Source of the DNA: DATEDA01 sp963820965
GTDB taxonomy: Bacteria; Pseudomonadota; Gammaproteobacteria; Burkholderiales; SG8-39
DNA: 64,000 bases
Assembly (NCBI GenBank): GCA_963820965.1
Contig: CAWGCC010000007.1
Span: 66,903 to 130,902 of the forward strand
Direction of reading: 5' to 3'
Shown: positions 33,422 through 43,971 of the stretch, one piece after another
How positions within the stretch are numbered: the stretch's first letter is position 1
Layout of the letters: the number at the start of each line of letters is the position of its first letter
Notes under the pieces: generated by a model
Database searches by the model: none
What the model was told of the DNA's origin: nothing
The model's input: the letters and a program-made list of their open reading frames with translations, nothing else
Translations under genes and position numbers: made by a program

Positions 33422-36375
33422 ATGAAGCGCGCGGGCTTAAGGACGATTCTATTGGGGCTATCGTACGTTCTGCGCACGTGCGCGCGCGTCGATCCCGAGT
33501 TTCGCCGCCACATGCGGCGGCACGATATCGTCGCCCAGATCCGCTTGAAGGACGGCAGCATCGCGCGCTGGTACGCGCTCGAGAACGGCCGGGTTCGCTC
33601 GCGAGCCGGCCTCCATCCGAGGCCGGACGTCACGATCTCATTTCGAGACGTGGCGACCGCGCTCACCTTCCTCGTGCCGCCGCCCGACCAGTCGGAGATC
33701 GTCCATGCGGCGAAGCACTTCCGGGTCATCGTCGACGGCAAAAGCGAGCTCGTCGTCTGGTTCATGCAGCTCCTCAACACGATCCCGCGCGTCCGGATGC
33801 GCTATGGCACACCGATGCCGGACGGGACGACGCGCTACACGACGTGCACCAACGGCGGGCCGCTGTACATCTTCGTGAAGGAGGGCCGCATCGTCCGCAT
33901 CACGCCGATCGATTTCGACAAAAGTGACGCGCCGAGCTGGACGATCCGCGCGCGCGGCCGGTCGTTCACACCTTGGCGGCGCGCAACGGTCAATCCGCAC
34001 GCGCTGACACTGAAGTCGATGGTGTATTCCGACAAGCGCCTGCTCTACCCGATGAAGCGCGTCGACTTCGACCCGAACGGCGAGCGCAATCCGCAGAATC
34101 GCGGCATCTCCGGGTACGAGCGCATCAGCTGGGACGAGGCGCTCGACATCGTCGCGAACGAGATCAGGCGGCAGCGCCGCGAGCACGGGCCCGCCGCGAT
34201 GGCGATCTACCACAGCTCGCATCATCAATGGGGCAACGTCGGCTACTACCTGAGCGCGCTGCGCGCGCTTCGGCAACCTCGTCGGCTTCACCCGCGTGCA
34301 CCTGAACCCGGACAGCTGGGAAGGCTGGTACTGGGGCGCGCAGCACCACTTCGGCAACAGCCTGCGCGTCGGCGTCCCGGGCACGTACGGCACGGTCGAG
34401 GATTGCCTGAAGGAGGCCGAGATGATCGTCTTCTGGTCGAGCGACCCGGAGACGACCAGCGGCGCCTACGCCGGCTCCGAGGGCACGCAGCGGCGGCTGT
34501 GGGCGAAGGAGCTCGGCATCGAGTTCGTGCACATCGATCCCCACTGCACGCCAACCGCGCAGCTTCTCGGCGGCCGCTGGATCCCGATCCGGCCCGGCAC
34601 CGACGCGGCGCTCGCACTCGCGATCATGCACGTGTGGGTGCAGCGAAGGCCTGTACGACAAGGAGTACGTGCAGAAGCGCACGACGGGCTTCGAGGCGTG
34701 GCGCGACTACCTGCTCGGCAAGGACGACGGCGTTCCCAAGACGCCCGAATGGCAGGAAGCGGAGACCGGGGTGCCCGCGCACGTCGTGCGCGCGCTCGCC
34801 CGGGCGTGGGGCCGCAAGAAGACCTACCTGGCGGCTGGTGGGGCGGGCGCCGGGCTGGGCGGCGCGTGCCGCACGGCGACCGGCGCGCAGTGGGCGCGCA
34901 GCATGATCCTGATGATGGCGATGCAGGGCTGGGGCAAGCCGGGAGTCAACTTCGGCAATCTGCAGGGGAGCACGCCGCTCGACTTCACGTTCTATTTCCC
35001 CGGCTATGCCGAGGGCGGCATCTCCGGCGACCTCCAATGGACGGCGTCCGCGGTCACCAACTACGAGCGCATGCCGCACGTCCTGACGATGAATCCGGTG
35101 AAGCAGATGATCCCGCGGCAGCGCTTCCCCGACGCGATCATCGACGGCCAATGCAAGGGCTATCTGTGGGACGGCTCGTCGCTCGAAGCGCAGTTCGCGC
35201 CCTTCGAGTATCCGATGCCGGGCTACTCGCGCGTGCACATGCTGTACCGCTACGGCGGCTCGTCGTTCGGCACGATCGCCAATTCGCGCCGGTTCGTCGA
35301 GGCGTACCGGCACCCGTCGCTCGAGTTCGTCGTCAACCAGTCGATCTGGTTCGAGGGCGAGGCCAAGTTCGCCGATGTGATCCTGCCTGCCTGCACGTCG
35401 TTCGAGCGCTGGGACATCGGCGAGTGGGCCAACGCGGGCGGCTACGGCCACCATACGCAGGGCCAGCTCAACCACCGCGTGGTCGTGCTGCAGCACAAGT
35501 GCATCGAGCCGCTCGGCGAGTCGAAGTCCGACTACCAGATCTTCCTCGAGATCCTGAGCCGCATGGGCCTGGGCGCGCTGTATTCGGAAGGCTGCAGCGA
35601 GCTGGACTGGGTCAAGCGTGTCTTCGACTCGTCCGATCTGCCGAAGCACATCAGCTGGCGCGAGTTCCTGAAGAAGGGCTACTACGTCGTGCCCGCGGAA
35701 CCGGAGGCCACGCGCGACCCGGTCTACTTCCGCTGGTACGCCGAGGATCGCGCGAAGGACGTGCCCGAGCCCCATCCGCTGCCCTCGCAGTACGCCGAAG
35801 AGTTCGGCAAGGGACTGCAGACGCCGTCGGGCAAGATCGAGTTCGTCGCGACGACGATCGAACGCGGCGACCCGGACAACCCCGAGCGCCCCGCGCTCAA
35901 CCGCTACATTCCGTCGTGGGAGGGCCCGCACAACGCCGAGCTCGCGTCGCGCTTCCCGCTGCAGCTCACGTCGAGCCACTCGCGCTACAGCTTCCACACG
36001 TACTGCGACGGCAAGGACAGCGCGATCAACGACATCGACGAGCACCGGGTGCGCATCGACGGCTACGACTACTGGGTGCTGCGCATGAGCGCCGACGACG
36101 CGGCGAGGCGCGGCATCCGGCATCACGATCTCGTCCGCGTGCACAACGACCGCGGCGCGGTGATCTGCGCCGCCGACGTCGCGCCGCTGATCGCGCCCGG
36201 CGTCGTGAAGGCCTACCAGGCGTCGGCCAACTTCGACCCGATCGACGACGGCGAAGGCGTCGCCGATCGCGGCGGCTGCCTGAACCTGCTGACGCCGCGC
36301 CGTCCGCAGATCAAGGGCACCGAAGGCATGGCGTCGAATTCGTGCCTGGTCGAAGTCGAGCGCTGGCACGCCTGA
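33422..36375 (+). pseudogene. AthL-like molybdopterin transhydroxylase with SCP2-like N-domain; two apparent +1 frameshifts
   Basis: Read through two extra bases (near 34262 and 34644) this gives about 983 residues. From about residue 140 it follows the large subunit of pyrogallol-phloroglucinol transhydroxylase, a DMSO-reductase-family enzyme: NGGPLYIFVKEGRIVRITPI, YPMKRVDFDPNGERNPQ, SSHHQWGNVGYYLSAL, VHLNPDSWEGWYWGAQHHFG, IVFWSSDPETTSGAYAGSEG, YFPGYAEGGISGD and a C-terminal cofactor-binding barrel ending SNSCLVEVERWHA. As in AthL there is no Tat signal and no N-terminal iron-sulfur motif. Residues 1-140 are extra and resemble an SCP2-type lipid-binding domain (VAQIRLKDGSIARWYALENG, DVTISFRDVATALTFL). 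AthL moves a hydroxyl group between phenols without oxygen. The lesions leave three partial frames. Confidence 0.8.
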
Positions 36376-36386
36376 CGAGGACCGCG

Positions 36387-37295
36387 ATGAAGAAGTGGAA
36401 CCTGATCGTCGACGTGGCGCTGTGCGAGAACTGCCGCAACTGCACGCTCGCGGCGAAGGACGAGCACGTCGGCAACGACTTTCCCGGTTACGCCGCTCCC
36501 GCACCGGCGCGCGGGCACGACTGGATCCGCATCACGCGCAAGGTGCGCGGAAGCGCGCCGATGGTCGATGCGGCGTACCTGCCGACGATGTGCAACCACT
36601 GCGACGATGCGCCGTGCGTGAAGGCGGGCGAAGGCGCGGTGCGCAAGCGCGACGACGGCATCGTGATCATCGATCCGGAGAAGAGCCGCGGGCGTCGCGA
36701 CCTTGTCGACGCCTGCCCCTACGGCGCGATCGTCTGGAACGAGGAGCTCGAGCTTCCGCAGGCATGGATCTTCGACGCGCACCTGCTCGACGCCGGCGGG
36801 AAGGAGCCGCGCTGCGCCCAGGTGTGCCCGACCGGCGCGCTGCGTGCGGTGAAGCAGGACGACGCCACGATGCAGGCGCAAGCGCGCGCCGAATCGCTCG
36901 AGGTCCTGCAGGCCTGAGCTGGGCACGAAGCCGCGCGTCTACTACAGGAACCTGCACCGCTTCGACAAGTGCTTCATCGGGGGCAGCGTCGTCGCCGAGA
37001 TCGACGGCGTCACGGAATGCGTCGCGCACGCGACCGTCGTCGTGCGCAAGGACGGCGCCGAAGTCGCGCGCGCGGCGACCGACGTGTTCGGCGACTTCAA
37101 GTGCGACGGCTTCGAGCCGAACAGCGGAGCCCACACCGTCGAGATCACGCATCCGCGGCTCGGCTCGGCCTTCGCGACCTGCACGCTCGGCGAAAGCGTC
37201 TATCTCGGCACGCTGAGGCTTTCCGGAACGGCATCTGCGGCAAGCGCGGACGAACAGGTCGCCCCACGCGCGAGCTTGCGGCCGAGGCGGCCTAG
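36387..37295 (+). pseudogene. AthS-like iron-sulfur subunit, apparent +1 frameshift
   Basis: The first frame (176 residues) is a ferredoxin-like electron-transfer subunit: VALCENCRNC, PTMCNHCDDAPC, ACPYGAIVW and CAQVCPTGALRA supply cysteines for about three [4Fe-4S] clusters. It stops at TGA, but one base earlier the homology continues as ELGTKPRVYYRNLHRFDKCF and then DGAEVARAATDVFGDFKCDG to VYLGTLRL. That is the beta-sandwich tail peculiar to the small subunit of pyrogallol-phloroglucinol transhydroxylase. The extra base lies near 36912. The natural stop is not obvious because the shifted frame stays open into the next gene; the given end is approximate. It follows the large subunit by 11 bp. 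Confidence 0.75.
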
Positions 37296-37324
37296 CCCGC
37301 GAGCCGCATCCAGAGGGAACTTCC

Positions 37325-39203
37325 ATGGAGACATTCGAGATACGCACGCTGGCCGACATCGAGGCGATCGAGGCGGTGCCGATCGAGCGACGGATCGAGG
37401 GGCTCGACAGCACGTACGACGCCATCGCACGCACCGCGCAGCGCTCTCCCGACGCCGTGGCGCTCGCGTTCGTGCCGAACGGCGACTCGGAGGCGGCCGC
37501 GCAGGAAGTGACGTACCGCCAGCTGTTGCACAAGGTCACGCAGGCCGCGAACGCGTTCCACGCGCTCGGCATCGGCCCGAACGACGTCGTCTCGTACGTG
37601 TTGCCGAACCTGCTCGAGACGCATTACACGATCTGGGGCGGCGAGGCGGCGGGGATCGTGAACGCGGTGAACCCGTTGCTCGAGCCGGACCACATCGCGC
37701 ACATCCTCAACGCCGTCGAGACGAAGGTGCTCGTGACCCTCGGACCGACGCTCGGCGCATCGCTGTGGCAGAAGGTCGACGCCATCCGAAAGCGCGTGCC
37801 GAGCCTGCGCACCGTGCTCGTCGTCGGCGAGCAGCATGCGCTCGCGGACGATTTGTTGCCTTTCGCAGCCGAGCTCGATCGCCAGCCTTCCGAGCGGCTC
37901 GTGAGCGGGCGTCGCATCCGGCGGGACGACGTCGCGTCGTGCTTCCACACCGGCGGCACGACCGGCCTGCCGAAAGTCGCGCGCCACACGCATTTCAACG
38001 AGCTCGCCGACGCGTGGTCGTCGTGCGCGATGGTCGACCTGAGCAGCCGCGATACGTTGCTTTGCGGGCTGCCGCTGTTCCATGTCAACGGTGTCGTCGT
38101 CACCGGCATCACGCCGTTCATGGTCGGAGCCAAGGTCGTGCTGCTCGGCGCCGAGGGTTACCGCTCGAAGGTGGCGATCGACGCACTTCTGGCGCAACGT
38201 CGCGCGCTTCCGCGCAACGTTCTTCTCCGCGGTGCCGACGGTCTACTCGACGCTGCTCGGCGTGCCGATCGGCGGCGCCGACGTGTCGTCGTTGCGCTAC
38301 GCGCTCTGCGGCGCGGCGCCGATGCCGCCCGAGCTCATCCGCAGGTTCGAGGACGCGACCGGCGTCAAGATCCTCGAAGGGTACGGGCTCACCGAGGGAA
38401 CGTGCGTAAGCGCCGTCAATCCGCGCGACGGCGTGCGTCGCGTCGGCTCGATCGGCCTGCGCATTCCGTACCAGCAGATGAAGACCGTCGCGTTCGACGC
38501 CGAGGGCCGGTACGCGCGCGATTGCGCCGTCGACGAGATCGGCCATCTCGTCATCAAGGGGCCGAACGTCTTTCCCGGCTACAAGGACGAGAAGGCGAAC
38601 CGCGGCATCTGGATCGGCGACGGCTGGCTCGACACCGGCGACCTCGCGCGGCAGGACGCCGATGGCCGCTTCTGGCTGACGGGGCGCCAGAAGGACCTGA
38701 TCATCCGCGGCGGACACAACATCGATCCGTCGATGATCGAGGAAGCGATGATCCGCCATCCGGCGGTGCAAATGGCCGCGGCGGTCGGCAAGCCGGACGC
38801 GTACGCCGGCGAGCTTCCCGTCGTGTACGTAGCGCTGCGTCCGGGCCAAACGGCAACGCCCGAGGAGTTGCAGGCATTCGCCAGGTCGACGATTCCCGAA
38901 CGGGCGGGCGTTCCGAGCGAGGTGATCATCCGCCAGTCGATCCCCGTCACCGCAGTGGGCAAGGTCTTCAAGCCCGAGCTTCGCCACGACGTGGCGAAGC
39001 GCGTGCTCGAAGCGACGTTGCGCGGCGTCGGCGACGGCGCCGTGTCGTTCGAAGTGTCCGTCGGCGCCGACCCAAGACACGGCACGCTCGCGACGGTGAT
39101 CGCGACGCCGCGGCGAGCCGGTGATCGGTCACTCGAGAGCGCGGTGCGCGAGGCGCTCGACCGCTTGAGCATCCGCTACGAGATCACATGGAAGGAGATT
39201 TGA
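37325..39203 (+). pseudogene. Acyl/aryl-CoA synthetase, apparent +1 frameshift
   Basis: Two overlapping frames together give a normal AMP-forming CoA ligase of about 625 residues. Frame one has SCFHTGGTTGLPKVARHTHF (ATP loop) and HVNGVVVTGITPFMVGAKVV. After an extra base near 38183 frame two goes on with FWRNVARFRATFFSAVPTVY, ILEGYGLTEGTCVSA, WLDTGDLARQDADGRFWLTG, RQKDLIIRGGHNIDPSMIEE and the C-terminal catalytic lysine in VTAVGKVFKPEL. It activates a carboxylic acid to its CoA ester. Its place between the transhydroxylase and ring-cleavage genes suggests an aromatic or ring-derived acid, which is an inference. Confidence 0.82.
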
Positions 39204-39206
39204 GCC

Positions 39207-40320
39207 ATGACGATTTTCACGCCGCGCGCCGAAGTCGCCGACGATCAAGGTCGCCGACATCGCATACCTGCGGTTCGGCCGGCGCGACCTCGCGCGCGCG
39301 GAACGCTATTTCCTCGATTTCGGGCTGAAGATATCGGCGCGCACCGAGAGCGCGATCTACTTGCGCGGCGTGCTGCCGCAGCACCACTGCGTGATCGTCG
39401 AGGCGAGCCGCCACGACACGTTCCTCGCGCTCGGGCTTCGCGCAGGAAGCGCCGCTGATCTGCGCACCCTGGCCGCCGCGCATTCGACGCAAGTCGAGGC
39501 GGTCGCGGAGCCTGGCGGCGGCGAGATCGTGCGGTTGTCCGACCCGGCCGGCTTCCGCGTGGAGGTCGTTCACGGGATGGAAGACTTGCCGCGGCTGCCC
39601 TCGCGGGCGCCGCGCGTGATGAACCTGCCCGAGGAGAAGCGCCGCCCCAACGCGCCGCAGCCCGCGCTCGTCGGCCCGGCCGAAGTGTTCCGCCTCGGGC
39701 ATGCGGTGATGCAGCGGCAGGAGTTCGCGCGCAACGCGAACTGGTACGTGCAGAACTTCGGCCTGATCGCGAGCGACGTGCTGCTGATGCCGGGCACGCG
39801 CGAGCCCGTGCTCGCCTTCCTGCGTTGCGATCGCGGCGACGAGCTCGCGGATCATCACACCGTCGTGATCGCGCTCGGCCCGGAGAACGGATACGAGCAC
39901 GCGGCGTTCGAGCTGATGGACATCGACGCGCTGGGCGCGGGCGCCGAGTGGCTGCAGCGCCAGGGCTGGATCAAGGCGTGGGGCATCGGCCGGCACCTGC
40001 TCGGTTCGCAGCTCTTTTCGTACCACTACGACGCGAGCGGCTTCACGCTCGAGCACTACGCCGACGGCGATGTGTTCGATGCGCGCTATCCGACCGGCTT
40101 TCACGAGGCGTCCAAAGCCGGCCTTTATCTGTGGGGCCCCGACCTTCCCGATCACTTCATCGACATGGCGATGACACCGAAGCGGGCGGCCGAGGTCGTG
40201 CATGGCCTTCGCACGCGCGAGGAGTTCACGTTGAAGCGCTTGCTTGCCGCCAAGCGCGTGTTCTCGGCGAAGGCGCGCCCGTGGAACGGCAAGGCGGTTC
40301 ATCGACCCAGAGCTTCATGA
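39207..40320 (+). pseudogene. Two-domain extradiol dioxygenase (VOC family), N-terminal +1 frameshift
   Basis: The first eleven codons (MTIFTPRAEVA) and the remainder (TIKVADIAYLRFGRRDLARA...) are in different frames, joined at about 39240 by one extra base. Repaired, the protein has about 370 residues with two vicinal-oxygen-chelate modules. The second module carries the metal ligands expected in catechol 2,3-dioxygenase-type enzymes: His in FRLGHAVMQ, His in NGYEHAAFEL and Glu in FTLEHYADGDV. Such enzymes open catechols next to the two hydroxyl groups using Fe(II) and O2. It is a paralogue of the next gene. Confidence 0.8.
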
Positions 40321-40333
40321 GGAGGATTTCCGA

Positions 40334-41275
40334 ATGATCACCGTCGAAGACATCGTTTACGTTCGCTACGCCGTGCCCGATCTCGACGCGGCCATGGCCT
40401 TCATGACCGACTTCGGTCTGCACCTGTCGGCGCGTACCGAATCCGCGATCTACATGCGCGCCGCCGGCGCCGCGCATCACGTCTACATCGCCGAAACAGG
40501 AGCGACGTCGCACGGCGTCGGGTTCGGCCTGCGGGCGGGGAGTCTTGACGACCTCGCCAAGCTCGCCGCGGAAACCGGCGCGCGCGTCGAACGAAGCGAC
40601 GAGCCCGGCGGCGGCAGCAGGGTGACGCTTGCCGATCCGGCCGGCAACCGGGTCGATGTCATCCACGGCATGGAGGCGCTCGTTCCGCTTCCGACGCCCG
40701 AGCCGACCAGCGTCAACGCGAGCGGACGCTACAGCCGCTTCAACCGCACGGTCCGGCTCGCACACGGGCCTGCGCACGTAGCGAGGCTCGGCCACGTCGC
40801 GCTGTACGTGTCGGACATGGCGAAGTCGCTCGCTTTTTATTGCGATTCGCTTGGCATGAAGATCGCCGACACGTATTGCGCGGGCGCCGAGGACAATACG
40901 ATCGCGGCGTTCCTGCGCTGCGGTCTCGGCCGGCGCTTCACCGACCACCACACGCTGGCGCTCGCGCAGGTGCGGAAGCCCGGCTTCGACCATGCCTCGT
41001 TCGAGGTGCTCGACTGGGACGATCTGATGGTCGGACACGATCACCTGCGGCGGATCGGAAAGTACGAGCACTCGTGGGGCGTCGGCCGCCACTACGACGG
41101 GAGCAACGTCTTCGATTACTGGCGCGACCCGTTCGGCAACAAGCTCGAGCACTATACCGACGGCGACGTGATCAACGACGATTATCCGGTGACGAACAGC
41201 CGCTTCGACCCCGCCGATCCCGGCAAGCTGCTCGCGATGTGGGGCCCGCCGTTGTCGGCAGATTTCATGGCATGA
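40334..41275 (+). CDS. Extradiol ring-cleavage dioxygenase (VOC family)
   Basis: A 313-residue type I extradiol dioxygenase with two vicinal-oxygen-chelate modules. Predicted Fe(II) ligands are H154 (ARLGHVALYV), H220 (PGFDHASFEV) and E272 (GNKLEHYTDGD); FTDHHTLALA supplies further active-site histidines. The ATG at 40334 follows GGAGGA. It cleaves a catechol-like ring at the meta position. The preceding gene is a paralogue in the same operon, 13 bp away, which suggests two related ring-cleavage steps or substrates. The neighbouring FAH-type hydrolase is the usual partner for the ring-opened product. Confidence 0.9.
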   Translation: MITVEDIVYVRYAVPDLDAAMAFMTDFGLHLSARTESAIYMRAAGAAHHVYIAETGATSHGVGFGLRAGSLDDLAKLAAETGARVERSDEPGGGSRVTLADPAGNRVDVIHGMEALVPLPTPEPTSVNASGRYSRFNRTVRLAHGPAHVARLGHVALYVSDMAKSLAFYCDSLGMKIADTYCAGAEDNTIAAFLRCGLGRRFTDHHTLALAQVRKPGFDHASFEVLDWDDLMVGHDHLRRIGKYEHSWGVGRHYDGSNVFDYWRDPFGNKLEHYTDGDVINDDYPVTNSRFDPADPGKLLAMWGPPLSADFMA

Positions 41276-41303
41276 GCGACCGAGAGCTTCGCGAAGGGAC
41301 GAC

Positions 41304-42254
41304 ATGGCAACGAACTTGATCCGCTACCGGCGCAACGGCGACACCCGCTGGGGCGTCGCCGTCGCATCGGGCATCGCGCCCCTTTCCGGCGCGTATGCGA
41401 CGACCGCAGAGCTGATCGCGCACGGCGAGGACGACTGGAGAAGCGCGGCGAAATCGCAACCTTCGCTGCGCATGCAGGATGTCGAGGTGATGTCTCCCGT
41501 CACGGCGCCCTGCCGTCTGCTGTGCCAGGGCGCGAACTATCGCCAGCACATGATCGAGTCGGGGATGAACCCGGACGAGAAGGTCTTCAACATGTTCTTC
41601 GAGAAGGCGGACTGCTCGGTCAGTCCGCCGCTCGGCAGCGTCACGCGGCCGGGACACGTCGCGCTGCTCGACTACGAGATCGAGCTCGCGCTCGTGTTCC
41701 GCAAGGCGATCACGGGACCCGTCACGATCACCGTCGACAACATGCACGAGTACGTGTTCGGCATCACGATCGCGAACGACGTCTCGGCGCGCGACGTGCA
41801 GATCCCGCAGATGCAGTTCTTCAAAGGCAAGAGCTACCGCGGGTTCTGTCCGCTCGGGCCGCATCTCGCGGTGCTCGAGCGCGAAGAGTTCGCGTACCTC
41901 GACCAGCTGACGCTGACGCTCGCGGTCAACGGCGAGGTGCGCCAGCACGACGAGACGAAGAACCTCGTCTACAAGCCGGCGGAGACGATCAGCGAGCTCT
42001 CGACCTTCAGCGACGTCTCGCCGGGGGACGTCTTGCTGACGGGCACCCCGTCCGGATGCGCGCTGCGCGTTCCGCCGCCGCTCGTGCGCAAGGCGATGCA
42101 GCTGGTGATGCCCGAAAGGAAGTTCTGGGCGACGTTCCGCAAGGTGCAGGCCAGGCGGCCGCAGTACCTGAAGCCCGGCGACGTGATGACTGCGACGATC
42201 GCGAGCGCCGACCGGGTGATCGATCTCGGCGAGCAGCGCGTGCGCGTCGCGTAG
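41304..42254 (+). CDS. Fumarylacetoacetate hydrolase-family protein
   Basis: A 316-residue FAH-superfamily enzyme. Typical parts are LLCQGANYRQHMIESG, the metal-binding DYEIELALVFRKAI, FGITIANDVSARDVQ, FKGKSYRGFCPLGPHL and SPGDVLLTGTPSGCALRV. Members hydrolyse or isomerise ring-opened dienols and diketo acids in aromatic catabolism. It is the last intact gene of the operon that begins with the molybdenum enzyme, 28 bp after the dioxygenase. Which product it accepts cannot be read from sequence. Confidence 0.9.
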   Translation: MATNLIRYRRNGDTRWGVAVASGIAPLSGAYATTAELIAHGEDDWRSAAKSQPSLRMQDVEVMSPVTAPCRLLCQGANYRQHMIESGMNPDEKVFNMFFEKADCSVSPPLGSVTRPGHVALLDYEIELALVFRKAITGPVTITVDNMHEYVFGITIANDVSARDVQIPQMQFFKGKSYRGFCPLGPHLAVLEREEFAYLDQLTLTLAVNGEVRQHDETKNLVYKPAETISELSTFSDVSPGDVLLTGTPSGCALRVPPPLVRKAMQLVMPERKFWATFRKVQARRPQYLKPGDVMTATIASADRVIDLGEQRVRVA

Positions 42255-42646
42255 GGGTCGTACGACCAACGATCGCGGAATCCGGCAGTGCAACGCAATG
42301 CCCACCAAATGCCGACGTCTCGGCGACAACTCGACGGGCGCCGGCCGGTGACGTGCGCTGACGCCGTCGCGAAAGAAGGCTGACATGCATCCCCACCGTG
42401 CACCGCTCGCTGATATGCATTTCGTCATGACCGAACTCGCGGGCTCGGCGACGTCGCTTCGCTGCCGGGCTTCGCGCTGCGCTGAGCTTCTACTGCGACG
42501 TGCTCGGCCCGCGCCGTCGGACAGGTACTGGGCCGGTGCGGAAGAGCGACCTGGAAAACCAGGTCGCTGTTGAGCCGGCCTATTCGTCTTTAAGCCGCTG
42601 TTTTTCCTCACCTCCCCTTTGACTGACTCGTTACCGGAGATTTTCG
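42255..42646. other. Gap with a possible VOC remnant and a perfect hairpin
   Basis: Around 42480-42520 one frame reads AALSFYCDVLGPR, which resembles the start of a VOC domain, so a third dioxygenase-like gene may have decayed here. At 42545-42568 there is a perfect 10-bp hairpin (AGCGACCTGG / CCAGGTCGCT, loop AAAA) without a T run. Nothing else is recognisable. Confidence 0.4.
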
Positions 42647-43633
42647 ATGAGCTTGTCCTTGACCCGTCGCAAGCTGCTCGGTGCTGCGCTGTTGGCCGGC
42701 GGCCTGCCGGCCGTCGTCCGTGCCCAGCAGTTCCCGAGCAAGATGATCACGATGATCGTGCCTTACCCGGCTGGCGGGCCGGCCGATCTGATTGCGCGCC
42801 AGATGCTGCCCACCCTTCGCCGCTCGCTGGGTCAGACGGTCATTGTCGACAACATCGGAGGGGTAGGGGGTGCAGTGGGCATCCAGAAGCTGCTCGCTGC
42901 GCCCGCCGACGGCCATTACCTGGTCATCGGCACACCGAGCGACGTGGTCCTTGGACCGCTCACGCTCACCGCTGTCAAGCACAAGCCCGAGCAGTTGCGC
43001 CTGCTCGGGCTTGTCTCGCGCGCGCCGCTGGTGCTGGTCAGCGGCGCACAGGGTCCGGCCCGCAAGCTCGACGACCTGCTTAGCGCGGCACGCAACGGCG
43101 GCAAGGAATACACGTACGGCAGCATCGGCATCGGCTCGCTGTATCACTTGGTCGCCGAAGACTTCGCCGCGCGGCAGAAGCTGCGGATGACGCATGTGCC
43201 GTACAAGGGTGTGGCCCCGCTGCTGCAGGATCTGATCGGCGGCTGGGTCGACCTGGCGTTCCTGCCGTCGGCCGGCAACCTGGTCGACATGATCGGTCAA
43301 GGCAAGCTGCGCGCGTACGCGGTGACCGACAGTCGCCGGCTCGCGCGGCTGCCGGACGTGCCGACGATCACGGAAGCGGCCGGCTTGAAGGATTTCGACT
43401 ACGAGATCTGGGGCGGTCCGTTCGTGGTGCGCGGCGTTCCCGACAACGTGGCGCAGCGCCTGAACAAGGCGGTGAACGAAACACTGCAGGAAGCCGAGTT
43501 CCGCCGCCAGATCGAAGCCGGCGGCTCCGTCGTCGGCACACCGATGAGCTTGACCGAGGCCGAACACTTCCTGGTCGACCAGACCGCGCGTTATCGCCGC
43601 TTGGCACAGCAGGTCAAAGTCGATCCGCAATAG
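42647..43633 (+). CDS. Bug/TctC-family substrate-binding protein
   Basis: A 328-residue periplasmic binding protein. The N-terminus SLTRRKLLGAALLAGGLPAV contains a twin arginine and a hydrophobic stretch, so export by Tat is possible, with cleavage after VVRA. The mature chain follows the family: FPSKMITMIVPYPAGGPADL, VIVDNIGGVGGAVGIQKL, YGSIGIGSLYHLVAEDFA and THVPYKGVAPLLQDLIGGWV. It lies between the aromatic-degradation operon and two acyl-CoA genes, so its ligand may be a related acid. No transporter membrane genes are nearby. Confidence 0.9.
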   Translation: MSLSLTRRKLLGAALLAGGLPAVVRAQQFPSKMITMIVPYPAGGPADLIARQMLPTLRRSLGQTVIVDNIGGVGGAVGIQKLLAAPADGHYLVIGTPSDVVLGPLTLTAVKHKPEQLRLLGLVSRAPLVLVSGAQGPARKLDDLLSAARNGGKEYTYGSIGIGSLYHLVAEDFAARQKLRMTHVPYKGVAPLLQDLIGGWVDLAFLPSAGNLVDMIGQGKLRAYAVTDSRRLARLPDVPTITEAAGLKDFDYEIWGGPFVVRGVPDNVAQRLNKAVNETLQEAEFRRQIEAGGSVVGTPMSLTEAEHFLVDQTARYRRLAQQVKVDPQ

Positions 43634-43971
43634 CGGACGATCCAAACGCAAGATAACGTCATCTTCATTTGCACTGACCGCGGCGGGCGGCTGTCGTGTT
43701 TCGCCCCGAGCTGCCGAAGTCGACGGTGGGTGCTGGAGCCGCTGGCGCGCTCGATGCCGCGGCGTGAATTGATCAGCTTCGACGTTCAAGACGGGTTTCG
43801 AGATGGCGGTCGATTTCCGGTCGAAGCGGGTCGACGGGGTGCGCGCGTCGACCGGCGCGAGGACCGCAAGAAGAGCGACCTGACCTCGAACGTCATGCCG
43901 AAGGGCCGACCCACGCTCACGATCGGCCTCGGGCTCGTTAGCCCTTCATCCAACCAGGAAGGAGAACCACA
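43634..43971. other. Gap without recognisable gene
   Basis: A short plus-strand frame ends at 43978 but matches nothing I know. AGGAAGGAG just before 43972 is the ribosome-binding site of the next gene. Confidence 0.4.

Noticed and set aside
42545..42568. Perfect 10-bp hairpin considered as a terminator
   Set aside because: No T run on either strand and it precedes a gene with its own ribosome-binding site; left as an unexplained hairpin.
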